Shown here in pieces: positions 52,377-61,699 of a stretch of DNA of 64,000 nt. Position numbers and translations under genes: made by a program. Under the pieces are notes generated by a model. The model saw only the letters and a program-made list of their open reading frames with translations. It had not been told where the DNA came from and ran no database searches. Origin of the DNA: JAHECE01 sp963780675 (lineage in GTDB: Bacteria; Actinomycetota; Actinomycetes; Actinomycetales; JAHECE01); the NCBI GenBank assembly GCA_963780675.1, contig CAWACR010000008.1, positions 62,001 to 126,000 of the forward strand, read 5' to 3'. How positions within the stretch are numbered: the stretch's first letter is position 1; each line of letters starts with the position of its first letter.

Positions 52377-53445
52377 TCAGGCCCACTCGCGCACCAGGTC
52401 GAGGAACACGTCGTTCTCCTCGCGGGTCCCGATGCTCACCCGAACGCCCTCCCCGGCGAACGGGCGGACCAGGACGCCGTGCGCCGTCGCGCGCCGGGCG
52501 AACTCGGCGGTCCGGTCCCCGAGCGCGAGCCACACGAAGTTGCCCTGGGCGTCCGGGACGTGGACGCCCAGCCCGGCGAGCGCTGCCCGAGTCCGCGCCC
52601 GCTCCGCGACGATCCTCTCGACGCGCTCGAGGAGCTCCTCGCGCGCCGCGAGGGAGGCGACGGCGGCCGCCTGGGCGATGCCGTTGACGCCGAAGGGCGT
52701 GGACGCGGCCCGGATCCCGGCGGCCAGGCGTGGGCGGGCGAGCGCGTACCCCACCCGCAGGCCGGCCAGGCCGTACGCCTTGGAGAAGGTGCGCGTGACG
52801 ACGACGTTCGGGTTGTCGAGGAGGAACTCGACGCCGTCGGCCGCCTCGGGGTCGCGGACGAACTCGGCGTACGCCTCGTCCAGGACCACGAGGACCGTCG
52901 GCGGGACCTGCCGGAGGAACGCGCGGACCTCGGCCGCGCGCAGCGCGGGCCCCGTGGGGTTGTTCGGGGAGCAGAGCAGGACCGCCCGCGTGCGGGTGGT
53001 GATCGCGGCGGCCATCGCCGGGAGGTCGTGGCGCCCGTCGGGGGTCAGGGGGACCTTCGACGCCGGTCGCGCCCGCGACCGCGGCGATGATCGGATACGC
53101 CTCGAAGGACCGCCACGGGAAGACGACCTCGTCCCCGTGGTCGCACACCGCGTCGAGGATGTGCGCGAGGACGGCGACCGACCCGCCGCCGGCGACCACC
53201 CACTCGGGCGGGACGCCGTGGAGCGCGCCGACCGCCTCCGCGAGCGCGGTCGCGTACATGTCCGGGTAGCGGTTCACCTGGGCGCCGGCGTCGGCGATCA
53301 CCGCGAGCACGCTCGGCAGCGGGGGGTAGGGGTTCTCGTTCGAGGAGAGCTTGGCCAGGCGCTGGCCGGGTCGCGGGCGGGCGCCCGGGACGTAGGCGGG
53401 CAGTGCCGCGATGGCGGCGCGCAGCGGCACGTCGGGGGTGGTCAT
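52377..53445 (-). CDS. hisC: Histidinol-phosphate aminotransferase (one frameshift)
   Basis: PLP-dependent class II aminotransferase, about 355 residues; converts imidazole-acetol phosphate to histidinol phosphate, or acts on aromatic amino acids as some paralogues do. N-terminal LAKLSSNENPYPPLPSVLAV (substrate-contacting SNENP), GGGSVAVLAHILDAVCDHGD, VVLDEAYAEFVRD (PLP-contacting Asp-Tyr) and TRTFSKAYGLAGLRVGYALA (PLP Lys). One G seems inserted near 53058, between GATGV and KVPLTPDG. The gene stands alone rather than in a his operon, so an aromatic aminotransferase role is possible. ATG 53457 is an alternative start. Confidence 0.86.
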
Positions 53446-53571
53446 GGCGCCCAGCATGCCGGGCCGGCCCGGCCCCGACCATCGCCCTCGCCGCGGGGAC
53501 CGCACAGGTCGGATGTCAGGGCGCCCCGACCTGCTCAGGGCGCTCCCAGGCGGGGATGCGACCATCGAGGC

Positions 53572-53970
53572 ATGAGCTTTGTCATCCGACTCGCGGTCAA
53601 CGCCGTCGCCATCTGGCTCACCAGCATGTGGGTGAGCGGGATCGCGATCACCCAGGCCGAGACCCCCCTCGGCCAGGCCCTGGTGGTCCTGGCCGTCGCG
53701 CTGGTCTTCGGGCTGGTCAACGCGGTCATCAAGCCGGTCGTCCAGATCCTCTCCATCCCGTTCTACATCCTCACCCTCGGCCTGTTCACCCTCGTCGTGA
53801 ACGCCCTCATGCTCCTGCTCACGAGCTGGCTCACGGGCTTCACCCAGTGGGGCCTGACGGTCGACGACTTCTGGACCGCCGTGTGGGGCGGCCTGGTCAT
53901 CTCGGTGATCAGCTGGGTGATCAGCCTGGTCCTCCCCGGGCCCCGCCGAGACGAGCGCGCCTACTCCTGA
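53572..53970 (+). CDS. YvlD-like small membrane protein (phage-holin-4 superfamily)
   Basis: 132 residues, four membrane helices: IRLAVNAVAIWLTSMWVSGI, LGQALVVLAVALVFGLVNAV, the typical IKPVVQILSIPFYILTLGLF then TLVVNALMLLLTSWL, and WTAVWGGLVISVISWVISLV. Databases call these phage holin family proteins, but they are widespread chromosomal membrane proteins. No phage genes are nearby, so lysis function is unlikely. Function unknown. Confidence 0.85.
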   Translation: MSFVIRLAVNAVAIWLTSMWVSGIAITQAETPLGQALVVLAVALVFGLVNAVIKPVVQILSIPFYILTLGLFTLVVNALMLLLTSWLTGFTQWGLTVDDFWTAVWGGLVISVISWVISLVLPGPRRDERAYS

Positions 53971-53999
53971 TCCGGGACAGCCCACCCGCCGGTCCCCCG

Positions 54000-55187
54000 T
54001 CACGAGCCCCGCTCCGCGACGTAGACCGTGCTCGTCGACGTGGCGCCGGGCCCCCCGAGCACCTCGGCCGCCCGTTCGCGCCACTCCACCACCGACGGGT
54101 GCGTCGAGCCGTCCACCATCTCGCCCGTGGCCGCGTAGGACGACGCGGCGTGGGCGCCGTCGCCCGTCCCCGCCACCGAGCGCCGGACGGTCACCCGGTC
54201 CGCCTCGTCGGGCGCCGGGGTCGCGTCGAGCGCCGGGGTCACGTCCTCCGCGTGCTCGAGGTGCAGCACGCTCACGCCGGGCGGGGTCTCCATGTGCCCG
54301 ACCGGCGAGCCCGCCGTCACCACCGTCGTGATCCGGAACCTCCGCCGCACCTCGGGATCGGCCGCCAGGCGCATCGCCGTCATGCCCCCCTGGGAGTGCC
54401 CGGCCAGCAGAACCGGCTCCCCCCGCCGCGCGCCGGCCAGCGCGAGGGCTCCGACGACGGCGGTCGCCGCCGCCGTCGGGACCCCGACGTAGGCCTGCAC
54501 GTTGGTCGCGTCGTCATAGGGGTTGGCCCCGCCCAGGGCCAGCGACTCCGTCCCGGGCACGAGCACCACCCACGACGTCGCGCCGTCGCCGCCCTCGATG
54601 CGCCGGACCTCCACGGCGCCCGGCGGTCCCCCCGAGTAGGGGTAGAGGGCGTCGATGCCGGCGAAGAGGTCACCGACCCCCGACGGCGCCGGGCCGGTTC
54701 GCCGGGCCCCCGGCACGGGCGTCACCGTGCTCGCGGCGGTCCCCCACGGCAGCGCCGCGAGCACCCCCGCGAGCGGGAGGAGCGCGAGCCGGGCGCGGTC
54801 CGACGGGGAGAGGAGCGACGGCGGGCCCGGCGGCGTCCCGATGCCCAGCACGCACGCCAGGAGGTCATCGAGCGTCAGGCGCTCGGCGGTCGCGTAGCCC
54901 TCGCGGGCACGGGCGAGACGCGCGGCGAGGTCGTCGACGTCGGCCACGAGCCGGCCCAGCATCGCGTCGGCCGCGGCCAGCGCCGCGGCCGCCCGCGCCT
55001 CGCTGACCGGGGCCAGGTCCCCGCCGAGGGCCAGGGCCGTGAGACCCCGTCGCACCCGGGACCGCGCGTCCCCCAGGTGGCGGGCGGCGCCGTCGAGCAC
55101 CCCGCCCATCGCGCTCAGCTCGGCGAGGTTCACCGCGACCCCGCCGACGCCGCCGCTCACCGCGAGCGGCGCCGCCTCCCCGCTCAC
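54000..55187 (-). CDS. WXG-like/alpha-beta hydrolase protein
   Basis: 395 residues. Residues ~10-110 are helical and Ala/Arg-rich (MGGVLDGAARHLGDARSRVR, ADAMLGRLVADVDDLAARLA), like the helical N-terminal part of large WXG/ESX-associated proteins. A hydrophobic stretch follows (LALLPLAGVLAALPWGTAAS). The C-terminal ~220 residues form an alpha/beta hydrolase: VVLVPGTESLALGGANPYDD, nucleophile elbow LLAGHSQGGMTAMRLA, TVVTAGSPVGHMETPPGVSV, and a possible His near SSYAATGEMVDGSTHPSV. Probably a lipase or esterase-like enzyme. GTG 55187 overlaps the stop of the small WXG100-like gene. No ESX secretion genes are in the window. Confidence 0.75.
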   Translation of the reverse strand: MSGEAAPLAVSGGVGGVAVNLAELSAMGGVLDGAARHLGDARSRVRRGLTALALGGDLAPVSEARAAAALAAADAMLGRLVADVDDLAARLARAREGYATAERLTLDDLLACVLGIGTPPGPPSLLSPSDRARLALLPLAGVLAALPWGTAASTVTPVPGARRTGPAPSGVGDLFAGIDALYPYSGGPPGAVEVRRIEGGDGATSWVVLVPGTESLALGGANPYDDATNVQAYVGVPTAAATAVVGALALAGARRGEPVLLAGHSQGGMTAMRLAADPEVRRRFRITTVVTAGSPVGHMETPPGVSVLHLEHAEDVTPALDATPAPDEADRVTVRRSVAGTGDGAHAASSYAATGEMVDGSTHPSVVEWRERAAEVLGGPGATSTSTVYVAERGS

Positions 55188-55471
55188 GGGGCCCACCCGC
55201 GAAGCCCGAAGGGGCCGAGCGCCGCCCGCGCCGCCGCGAGCTCGCCCTGGTGGGCCCGCACGAGCCGGTCCGCGGTCGCGACCTGTGCCGCCGCCCGCCC
55301 GCACGCCCCTGCGAGCTCCTCGAGGCGCTCGACGAACTCGCGCGCCGCCGTCGAGCGCCACTCCCGGGGAACCGCGGCCCGCAGCATCGCGGCCGCCTCG
55401 TCGGCCGGGTTCCGGGCCTCGGCGAGGCACACGGCCCCCGCCCCCCAGGAGGACTCGTCCGCCGTCCCCAT
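55184..55471 (-). CDS. WXG100-like small helical protein
   Basis: 95 residues, predicted entirely helical with a central turn: EAAAMLRAAVPREWRSTAAR, EFVERLEELAGACGRAAAQV, ATADRLVRAHQGELAAARAA. The size and the Trp at the hairpin resemble ESAT-6/WXG100 proteins, though the strict W-x-G is replaced by WRS. ATG 55471 is followed directly by the coupled hydrolase gene (GTGA), which suggests that the two proteins bind each other. Assignment is structural inference. Confidence 0.6.
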   Translation of the reverse strand: MGTADESSWGAGAVCLAEARNPADEAAAMLRAAVPREWRSTAAREFVERLEELAGACGRAAAQVATADRLVRAHQGELAAARAALGPFGLRGWAP

Positions 55472-55660
55472 CGCCTCGCTCCCTCCCGCGTCGCCGCCTC
55501 GCGACCGCCGGGGCCGACCGTAGGCGCGGTCCTCGGCACGCCCGCGCGGCACCCTCCCCCCGCTGTGGACGACGGCGCGCCGGGCGGACATGGGGAGGAC
55601 CCGCAGGTCCTTCGCCCTGCCCCCGAGCCCCCGGCGTCCGGGAGCACCCGCGCGATCCGC

Positions 55661-55666
55661 CACAAT
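55661..55666 (+). promoter_or_regulatory. -10 box of a probably leaderless phosphatase mRNA
   Basis: CACAAT is followed by 6 bases (GCGGTC) and ATG 55673. Weaker than the other leaderless boxes because the first T is replaced by C. Confidence 0.35.
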
Positions 55667-55672
55667 GCGGTC

Positions 55673-56176
55673 ATGGGCCGCCTCTTCACGGTGACGTACG
55701 TGTGCACGGGGAACATCTGCCGTTCGCCCATGGGCGAGGTGGTGCTGCGCGACCAGCTCGCGGCGGAGGGCCTGGCCCATCGCGTGGAGGTGTGGTCGGC
55801 GGGCACCGGGGACTGGCACGTCGGCGATCCCGCGGACCACCGCGCTCTCGCGACGCTGCGCGCGCACGGGCACGACGGCGAGCGCCACCGCGCGAAGCAG
55901 TTCCGCCCTGACGACTTCGAGGACGCCGACCTCGTCCTCGCCCTGGACCGCGGCCACCAGCGCGCGCTCACGCGCCTCGCGCGCACCGAGGCCGACCGAG
56001 ACAAGGTGCGGCTGCTGCGCTCCTTCGACCGGGCCGCCGGCGCGGCCGGGCTGCTCGACGTCGCGGACCCCTACTTCGGCACGCGCGCCGACTTCGAGAA
56101 GACGTACGCGGCCGTCACCGCCGCGAACGTCGGGCTGATCGCGCACCTGCGCGCGGTGCTGGAGGCGTGGGACTGA
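55673..56176 (+). CDS. Low-molecular-weight protein-tyrosine phosphatase
   Basis: 167 residues. The P-loop CTGNICRSP starts at the catalytic Cys11, matching CX5R(S/T), and the general acid Asp lies in DVADPYFGTRADFEKTYAAV. HRAKQFRPDDFEDADLVLAL is another family block. Acts on phosphotyrosine in the cytoplasm, usually on tyrosine kinases or envelope polysaccharide enzymes; partner unknown. Probably leaderless. Confidence 0.92.
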   Translation: MGRLFTVTYVCTGNICRSPMGEVVLRDQLAAEGLAHRVEVWSAGTGDWHVGDPADHRALATLRAHGHDGERHRAKQFRPDDFEDADLVLALDRGHQRALTRLARTEADRDKVRLLRSFDRAAGAAGLLDVADPYFGTRADFEKTYAAVTAANVGLIAHLRAVLEAWD

Positions 56177-56246
56177 CCTCCCCCCGGCCGGGAGCCTGCG
56201 CACGACGCACTCTGCCGCGTGCGGGCCGCTCTGGGAGGATGGGCCC

Positions 56247-57711
56247 GTGACCGATCGCGCTCCTGACGCCACCGCCGTGCCCCGCACGTCCCTCGCCGAC
56301 GCCGTCCCGCCCATCGCGCTGGGGCCGCTCGACGGCCGCTACCGGGGCGCCGTCGTCGGCCTCGTGGACCACCTCTCCGAGGCCGCCCTCAACCGCGCGC
56401 GCCTGCACGTCGAGGTCGAGTGGCTGATCCACCTCACGGACGGCGGGGTCCTGCCCGGGGCGCCGCGCCTGTCCGACGCCGAGACGGCCTACCTGCGCGG
56501 CGTCGTCGCCTCGTTCGGGGCGGCGGAGATCGCGGAGCTCGCCTCCATCGAGCGCGAGACCCTCCACGACGTCAAGGCGGTGGAGTACTTCCTCAAGCGG
56601 CGCCTGGCCACGGCTCCGGAGGCGCTCGGGCCGGACACCGTGCTGCCGGAGGTCAGCGAGATCGTCCACATCTTCTGCACCAGCGAGGACATCAACAACC
56701 TCGCCTACGCGGTCACGGTGCGGGGCGCCGTCGGGCAGGTCTGGCTGCCGGCCGCGACCGGGGTGGCCGACGCCGTCGCCGCCCTCGCCCGCGAGAACGC
56801 GGCCGTGCCCATGCTCGCCCGGACGCACGGGCAGGCCGCGACGCCCGTCACCCTGGGCAAGGAGCTCGCGGTGCTCGCGCACCGGCTGCGGCGGCAGGTG
56901 GCGCGGGTGGCGGGCGCCGAGTACCTCGGCAAGATCAACGGGGCCACGGGCACGTACGGCGCGCACGTCGTCTCCGTGCCGGGAGCGGACTGGGAGGAGA
57001 TCGCGCGGTCGTTCGTGGAGGACCTGGGCCTGACCTGGAACCCGCTGACCACGCAGATCGAGTCGCACGACTGGCAGGCCGAGCTCTACGCGGACGTCGC
57101 GCGGTTCAACCGCGTGCTGCACAACCTCGCCACCGACGTGTGGACGTACATCTCGCTCGGGTACTTCCGGCAGCGGCTCTCGGCGCAGGGGTCGACGGGC
57201 TCCTCGACCATGCCGCACAAGGTGAACCCCATCCGGTTCGAGAACGCCGAGGCGAACCTCGAGATCTCGTGCGCGCTGCTGGACACGCCTGGCCGCCACC
57301 CTGGTGACCTCGCGCCTGCAGCGCGACCTCACCGACTCCACGACGCAGCGCAACATCGGCGTGGCGTTCGGGCACTCGCTCCTCGCGATCGACAACGTGC
57401 GCCGCGGGCTCGCCGGGCTGGACGTCGACGCCGACGCGATGGCGCGCGACCTCGACGCCAACTGGGAGGTGCTCGGGGAGGCGGTCCAGTCCGCGATGCG
57501 GGTGGCCGGGATCGCCGGCGTGACCGGCATGGCCGATCCGTACGAACGCCTCAAGGAGCTCACCCGCGGGCGGCGCGTGACCGGGGACGACATGCGCGCG
57601 TTCATCCGCGGGCTCGGGCTCCCGGCCGACGTCGAGGAGCGCCTGGCCGCGCTCACCCCCGCCACGTACACGGGCCTGGCCGCCGACCTGGTCGGACACC
57701 TGGACGGATGA
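56247..57711 (+). CDS. purB: Adenylosuccinate lyase (one frameshift)
   Basis: Catalyses two steps of purine synthesis (SAICAR to AICAR; adenylosuccinate to AMP). About 487 residues with one inserted C removed near 57291 (ACGCCTGGCC, splitting LLDT and LAATLVTSR). Signatures: ETLHDVKAVEYFLKRRL, HIFCTSEDINNLAYAVTV, ARTHGQAATPVTLGKELAVL, and the fumarase-superfamily loop GSSTMPHKVNPIRFENAEAN, followed by DLTDSTTQRNIGVAFGHSLL. GTG 56247 follows GGAGGA. Since the gene is essential in most bacteria, the shift is almost surely a sequence error. Confidence 0.93.
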
Positions 57712-58780
57712 CGGCCCCGCAACGGGTCCTCGTCCTCGGCGGGACGGCGTGGCTCGGCCGCGAGGTCGCCGCCGCCGCCCTGCGCGCCGGCCACGAGGTC
57801 ACCTGCCTCGCCCGGGGGACCTCCGGCGCGGCGCCCGACGGCGCCCGGCTGGTCCGCGCGGACCGCGACGCACCCGACGCCCTGGGCGAGGTGGCACGGC
57901 TGGGGTGGGACGTCGTCGTCGACCTCGCCCGCCAACCGGGGCACGTCCGGCGGGCGACGGCGACGCTACGGGAGTGCGCGGGGGTGTACGCCTTCGTGTC
58001 CTCGGTCTCGGCGTACGCCGACCACCGGACGCCGGGCGGGGACGAGAGCGCGGCGCTCCTCCCACCGCTCGAGGCGGACGTCATGCCCGACCTCACGGCC
58101 TACGGCGCCGCCAAGGTCGCGTGCGAGCATGCCGTCCTCGCGGCATTCGGGCCGCAGCGCTCGCTGGTGATCCGCCCGGGCCTCATCGGCGGACCGGAGG
58201 ACCCGAGCGGTCGGCCGGGCTACTGGCCCCTGCGTCTCGCGCACCCCTCGAACCCCGAGGGCCGCGTGCTGGTCCCGGACGTGCCCGCGATGCCCGTTCA
58301 GGTGGTCGACGTCCGCGACCTCGCGGCCTGGATCGTCGACGCTGCCGCGCGTGGCCTTGCCGGCACGTTCAACGCGACAGGCGACTCCGTCACCTTCGCC
58401 GAGTACCTGGCCGTGGCCGGCCAGGTCGCGGGCCAGGTCGCGGGCCAGGTCGCGGGCGGGTCGCGGGCCGGGTCGCGGGCCGCCCCGGCGTGCTGGTCCC
58501 GGCGGCCCAGGACTGGCTCCTGGCGCGCGGCGTCGCGCCCTGGCGCGGGCCGCGATCGCTGCCGGTCTGGCTGCCGATGCCCGAGAACGCGGGCTTCGGC
58601 GCACGCAGCGACGCGGCCGCCCGCGCCGTCGGCCTTGCGCCGCGTCCGCTACGCGCGACCCTCGCGGACACCCTCACCTGGGAACTCGGCATCGGCACGG
58701 GCGGTCCCGGCCGCGCCGGCCTGACCGACGACGACGAACGCGCCCTCCTCGCCGAGCTCGCCGAGGGCCGTCGACCCTGA
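57708..58780 (+). CDS. NAD-dependent epimerase/dehydratase family protein (one frameshift)
   Basis: About 357 residues. Extended-SDR N-terminus RVLVLGGTAWLGREVAAAAL, VSSVSAYADHR, and a Tyr-x3-Lys catalytic pair in LTAYGAAKVACEHAVL; PGLIGGPEDPSGRPGYWPLR. It resembles isoflavone-reductase or epimerase proteins of unknown substrate. A 12-bp tandem repeat (58419-58454) adds QVAGQVAGQVAGG, and one base seems lost shortly after it (near 58494) before VLVPAAQDWLLARG. The ATG overlaps the purB stop as ATGA. The repeat-plus-shift hints at replication or assembly slippage. Confidence 0.8.
58419..58482 (+). repeat. 12-bp tandem repeat inside the epimerase gene
   Basis: Three exact copies of GGCCAGGTCGCG (58419-58454) are followed by related GGGTCGCGGGCC units. 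In frame they encode GQVA repeats ahead of the conserved C-terminal region. Confidence 0.85.
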
Positions 58781-58863
58781 CCCCTCCACCGTGAGCCGGC
58801 GACCGTGAGCCGTCGGTCGAGGGCCCAGGACCGTCCCGGCCGCCCCCACGCTGAGGGTGCGAC

Positions 58864-59919
58864 TCAGGCGCCCGCCCGGCGCAGACGCTCCTCGATGTCC
58901 GGCCGGGCGTAGGCGAGGACGCCCTCGGCGTCGCGGTGGACGATCCGGTCCTGCACGTTGAACGCCTTGGTCCACAGACCCGCGGCCCACGCGACCTCGC
59001 GCTCCTCGCGGCCCCAGGTCCGGCCGGAGGTCGCGAGCCAACGGTCGAGGTATTCCTGGGACTGCGCGACGGTCGGGTCGGTGAACCGCTCGCGGGTGGC
59101 GGTGAAGGTCCCCGCCGCCTGGCCGACGAGCAGCGGCTCGGGCAGGACGCCGAGGGAGTCCCAGTCGTCCAGGCAGACCAGCCGGTCGAGGGCCGCGCTC
59201 CCGGGCTCGGCGTCGCGCCACCGCATGTTGTGCGTCTCGAAGTCCAGGTGGCCGACGCGCAGCGGCCCGTCGACCGCCGCCACCCGGCGCCGGACGCGCT
59301 CGGCGGCGTCGCGCAGCCACCCCACGCTCGCGTCGGTGCGCAGGTCCGGTAGGCGGGCGTCGCGAGGAGGCCACACGTCCGGGCCGGGGTGGAGCGGGTC
59401 GCCCCACGGTGGCGGGACGGGTTGGGGACGGCCGCCGACGGCGGCGGGCGAGCCGGCGACGGCGAGGTTTCCGACAGCGAGGTGCCCGACGGCGAGGTTT
59501 TCGACGGCGAGGTGCCCGACGGCGTCGTCCAGCATCAGGGCGAGGTCGACGAACACCTGGACGCCCAGCTCGGCGACCGTGTGCGGCCGCCCACCCGGCC
59601 GGTGCTCCTCCACGCCGACCGTCCACCCCCCGACCTCGACAGCGCCGAGCGGGTGCGGACACGGGAACCCGGCGCCGGCCGCCGCGGCCTGGGCCCGCGC
59701 GCACGCGGCGAGGCGGGGCTCGGTGGGACGCGACTTCGCGACGACCTCCTCGCCGTCGACCAGGCGGAAGGCAACGACCCGGGAGAGCTGGTCGACGACC
59801 CACAGGGCGGCCTCGACCTCCGCGCCGGTCACCTGCTCGACCGCGAGCGCCAGGTCCCGCAGCGGCGGCGCGGCCAGCGCGCGGGACGGAGAGGACGACG
59901 ACGACGCTCCGGGTTCCAC
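58864..59919 (-). CDS. Aminoglycoside-phosphotransferase-like kinase
   Basis: 351 residues, APH/choline kinase fold. The catalytic loop reads VGHLDFETHNMRW (H-x-D-x4-N) and the metal-binding block is VCLDDWDSLGVLPEPLLVGQ. N-lobe: VVAFRLVDGEEVVAKSRPTE with the ATP-binding Lys. A 30-bp tandem repeat (59458-59517) encodes VGHLAVENLAVGHLAVGNLA in the lobe linker. Substrate unknown; related proteins phosphorylate small molecules and most do not confer antibiotic resistance. Confidence 0.82.
   Translation of the reverse strand: MEPGASSSSSPSRALAAPPLRDLALAVEQVTGAEVEAALWVVDQLSRVVAFRLVDGEEVVAKSRPTEPRLAACARAQAAAAGAGFPCPHPLGAVEVGGWTVGVEEHRPGGRPHTVAELGVQVFVDLALMLDDAVGHLAVENLAVGHLAVGNLAVAGSPAAVGGRPQPVPPPWGDPLHPGPDVWPPRDARLPDLRTDASVGWLRDAAERVRRRVAAVDGPLRVGHLDFETHNMRWRDAEPGSAALDRLVCLDDWDSLGVLPEPLLVGQAAGTFTATRERFTDPTVAQSQEYLDRWLATSGRTWGREEREVAWAAGLWTKAFNVQDRIVHRDAEGVLAYARPDIEERLRRAGA
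59458..59523 (-). repeat. 30-bp tandem repeat inside the APH-like gene
   Basis: Two copies of a 30-bp unit (59458-59487 and 59488-59517) plus the first 6 bases of a third. Each 30-bp unit contains two similar 15-bp halves, giving a repeated five-residue motif (VGHLA/VENLA). Confidence 0.8.
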
Positions 59920-60122
59920 CCCGCGACGCTACCCGGCGCCGGGCCTCGTGCGCCGGGCGCGGCTACCGTGGTCTCCGCCCGTTCCACTCCGCGTCCCGCG
60001 CTGCGACCGGGCCGGCGGAGTCGGCGACGACGGCGCCCGGCGGGACCGGCGGCCGGCGGGCGGCGGCCAGCGGCCGGCCACGGCAAGCGACCGGACCACG
60101 AGCACAGCGAAGGATGGGCGAC

Positions 60123-61662
60123 GTGACCGAACCGGAGGCGGGGCCCGACGTCGTCGTCGTCGGCGCCGGGATCGCCGGGCTGGTCCTCGCCCGGGATCTG
60201 GCGGCCCGCGGAGCGCGCGTCACGGTCCTCGAGGCGGCGCCGGCCCCCGGGGGGTGCGTCGCCGCGCACGAGGTGGCGGGCCTGACGCTCGACGCGGGCG
60301 CCGAGTCCTTCGCCACCCGCGGCGGCGTCGTCCGCGCACTGGTCGACGAGCTCGGCCTGAGCCCCGCCGTCGTCACTCCCGCCCGATCCGGCGCCTGGGT
60401 GCACCTCCCCGACCGAACGGTGCCCCTCCCCGCCGCCGGCCTCCTCGGCATCCCGGGCGACCGCCGCGCGCCCGAGGTGCGCCGCGCCGTCGGCCGCCTC
60501 GGGGTCGCCCGGGCCACATTGGACCGGTATCTCCCGGCGCGCGTCGGCCTCCCGTCCGGACCCACGACCGTGGCGGCCCTCGTCCGCGCGCGGATGGGGC
60601 GGCGCGTGCTGGACCGCCTCGTGGGCCCCGTGGTCGCGGGCGTGTACTCCACGCCCCCGGACCTCGCGGACCTCGACACGGTCCTGCCCGGGGTGCGCGC
60701 CCTGCTCCGCGAGACCGGCTCGCTCGCCGCGGCGGTGACGGGTCAGCGCGCGGCCGCGCCCGCCGGGTCCGCCGTCGCGGGCCTCGTCGGTGGGATGAAC
60801 CGCCTGGTCAGCGCCCTCACCGCCGACCTCGCCTCCCGCGGCGTCGACCTCCGCACGGGCACCGCCGTCGTCGCGCTCACCCGGGAGCCGGCGACGGGGC
60901 CGGGACCGGGACCGAGACGCACGGCCGAGTGAGGCCGACGACGGCGCGTGGCGCCTCGCACTCGCCGGCGGCGGCTCGCTCACGGCCCGTTCCGTGGCGC
61001 TCGCCGTGCCGGGGCCGACAGCGGCACGCCTCCTCGGGGCGCTCGTGCCGCAGGTGAGAGCACTGGCCGACGCGGGCCCCGACGTCGTCCTCGCGACCCT
61101 GGTGCTGGACGCCCCGGCGCTCGACGCCGCACCGCGCGGCACGGGCGTCCTCGTCGCCGAGGGCGCCCCCGGCGTCGGCGCCAAGGCCCTCACCCACGGG
61201 ACGGCTAAGTGGGCCTGGCTGGCTGAGGCCGCGGGCCCGGGCCGGCACGTGGTCCGGCTCTCCTACGGCCGGGGCTCCGCCCCTCCGCAGATCGCGAACA
61301 TGCGGTCAGATCGCGAACATCGGAAGTTCGCGATCCGCCGACATGTTCGCGATCTGCGGGGTGGGGTCCGCGATCTCGGGGACGAGGAGCTCGCCGCGCA
61401 GGCCCTCGCCGACACCGCGATCCTCCTGGGCGTCCGGCTCGTCCCCGAGCAGGTGGTCGGCTTCGCGCGTACCCGCTGGTCGGGGGCGGTCCCGTCGGCG
61501 CGGCCGGGCCGCCGGGACGACGTCGCCCGCCTGCGCGCCGCGCTCGAGGCCCACCCCGGCCTGTTCGCCACGGGCGCCTGGCTGGCGGGCACCGGCCTGG
61601 CCGCCGTCGTCGCGGACGCCCGCGCCCTCGCCGCCCGGCTCCCCCTCGAGGCACGGGCGTGA
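60123..61662 (+). CDS. hemY: Coproporphyrinogen/protoporphyrinogen oxidase (HemY/CgoX), with an in-frame palindromic insert; one frameshift
   Basis: FAD enzyme of haem synthesis. Next to hemQ and hemH it should oxidise coproporphyrinogen III to coproporphyrin III. FAD motif VVVVGAGIAGLVLARDLAAR, then GAESFATRGGVVRALVDELG, PVVAGVYSTPPDLADLD, VAGLVGGMNRLVSALTADLA, and C-terminal LATLVLDAP, VVRLSYGRG, DEELAAQALADTAILLGVRL. GTG 60123 follows GAAGGA; ATG 60114 is the alternative. One extra base lies between ~60890 and 60930, giving about 512 residues. Between SYGRGSAP and GGVRDLGDEEL lie 25 residues (PQIANMRSDREHRKFAIRRH and VRDLR) encoded by a 75-nt nested palindrome. Confidence 0.87.
61285..61359. 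repeat. 75-nt nested palindromic element inside hemY/cgoX
   Basis: Outer arms 61285-61302 and 61342-61359 are perfect 18-bp complements (CCGCAGATCGCGAACATG). Inner arms 61309-61318 and 61326-61335 are perfect 10-bp complements (GATCGCGAAC) with a 7-nt centre. The 10-mer thus occurs four times, two in each orientation. The element is exactly 75 nt, has no stop codon in the gene's frame and adds 25 residues. Confidence 0.9.
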
Positions 61663-61687
61663 GTTCGTGGATGTCGGTGGGTCGGGG

Positions 61688-61693
61688 CAGACT
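61688..61693 (+). promoter_or_regulatory. -10-like box before hemQ
   Basis: CAGACT is followed by 6 bases (GCGCGC) and ATG 61700, the same spacing as the other leaderless starts in this window. It lies in the short hemY-hemQ gap and would allow independent hemQ expression. Confidence 0.3.
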
Positions 61694-61699
61694 GCGCGC

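Noticed and set aside
53572..53970. Phage holin annotation suggesting a prophage.
   Set aside because: The protein belongs to a widespread chromosomal membrane family (YvlD-like), and no other phage gene is nearby.
58864..59919. Aminoglycoside resistance gene.
   Set aside because: Only the general kinase fold is supported. Nothing specific to aminoglycoside substrates is visible.
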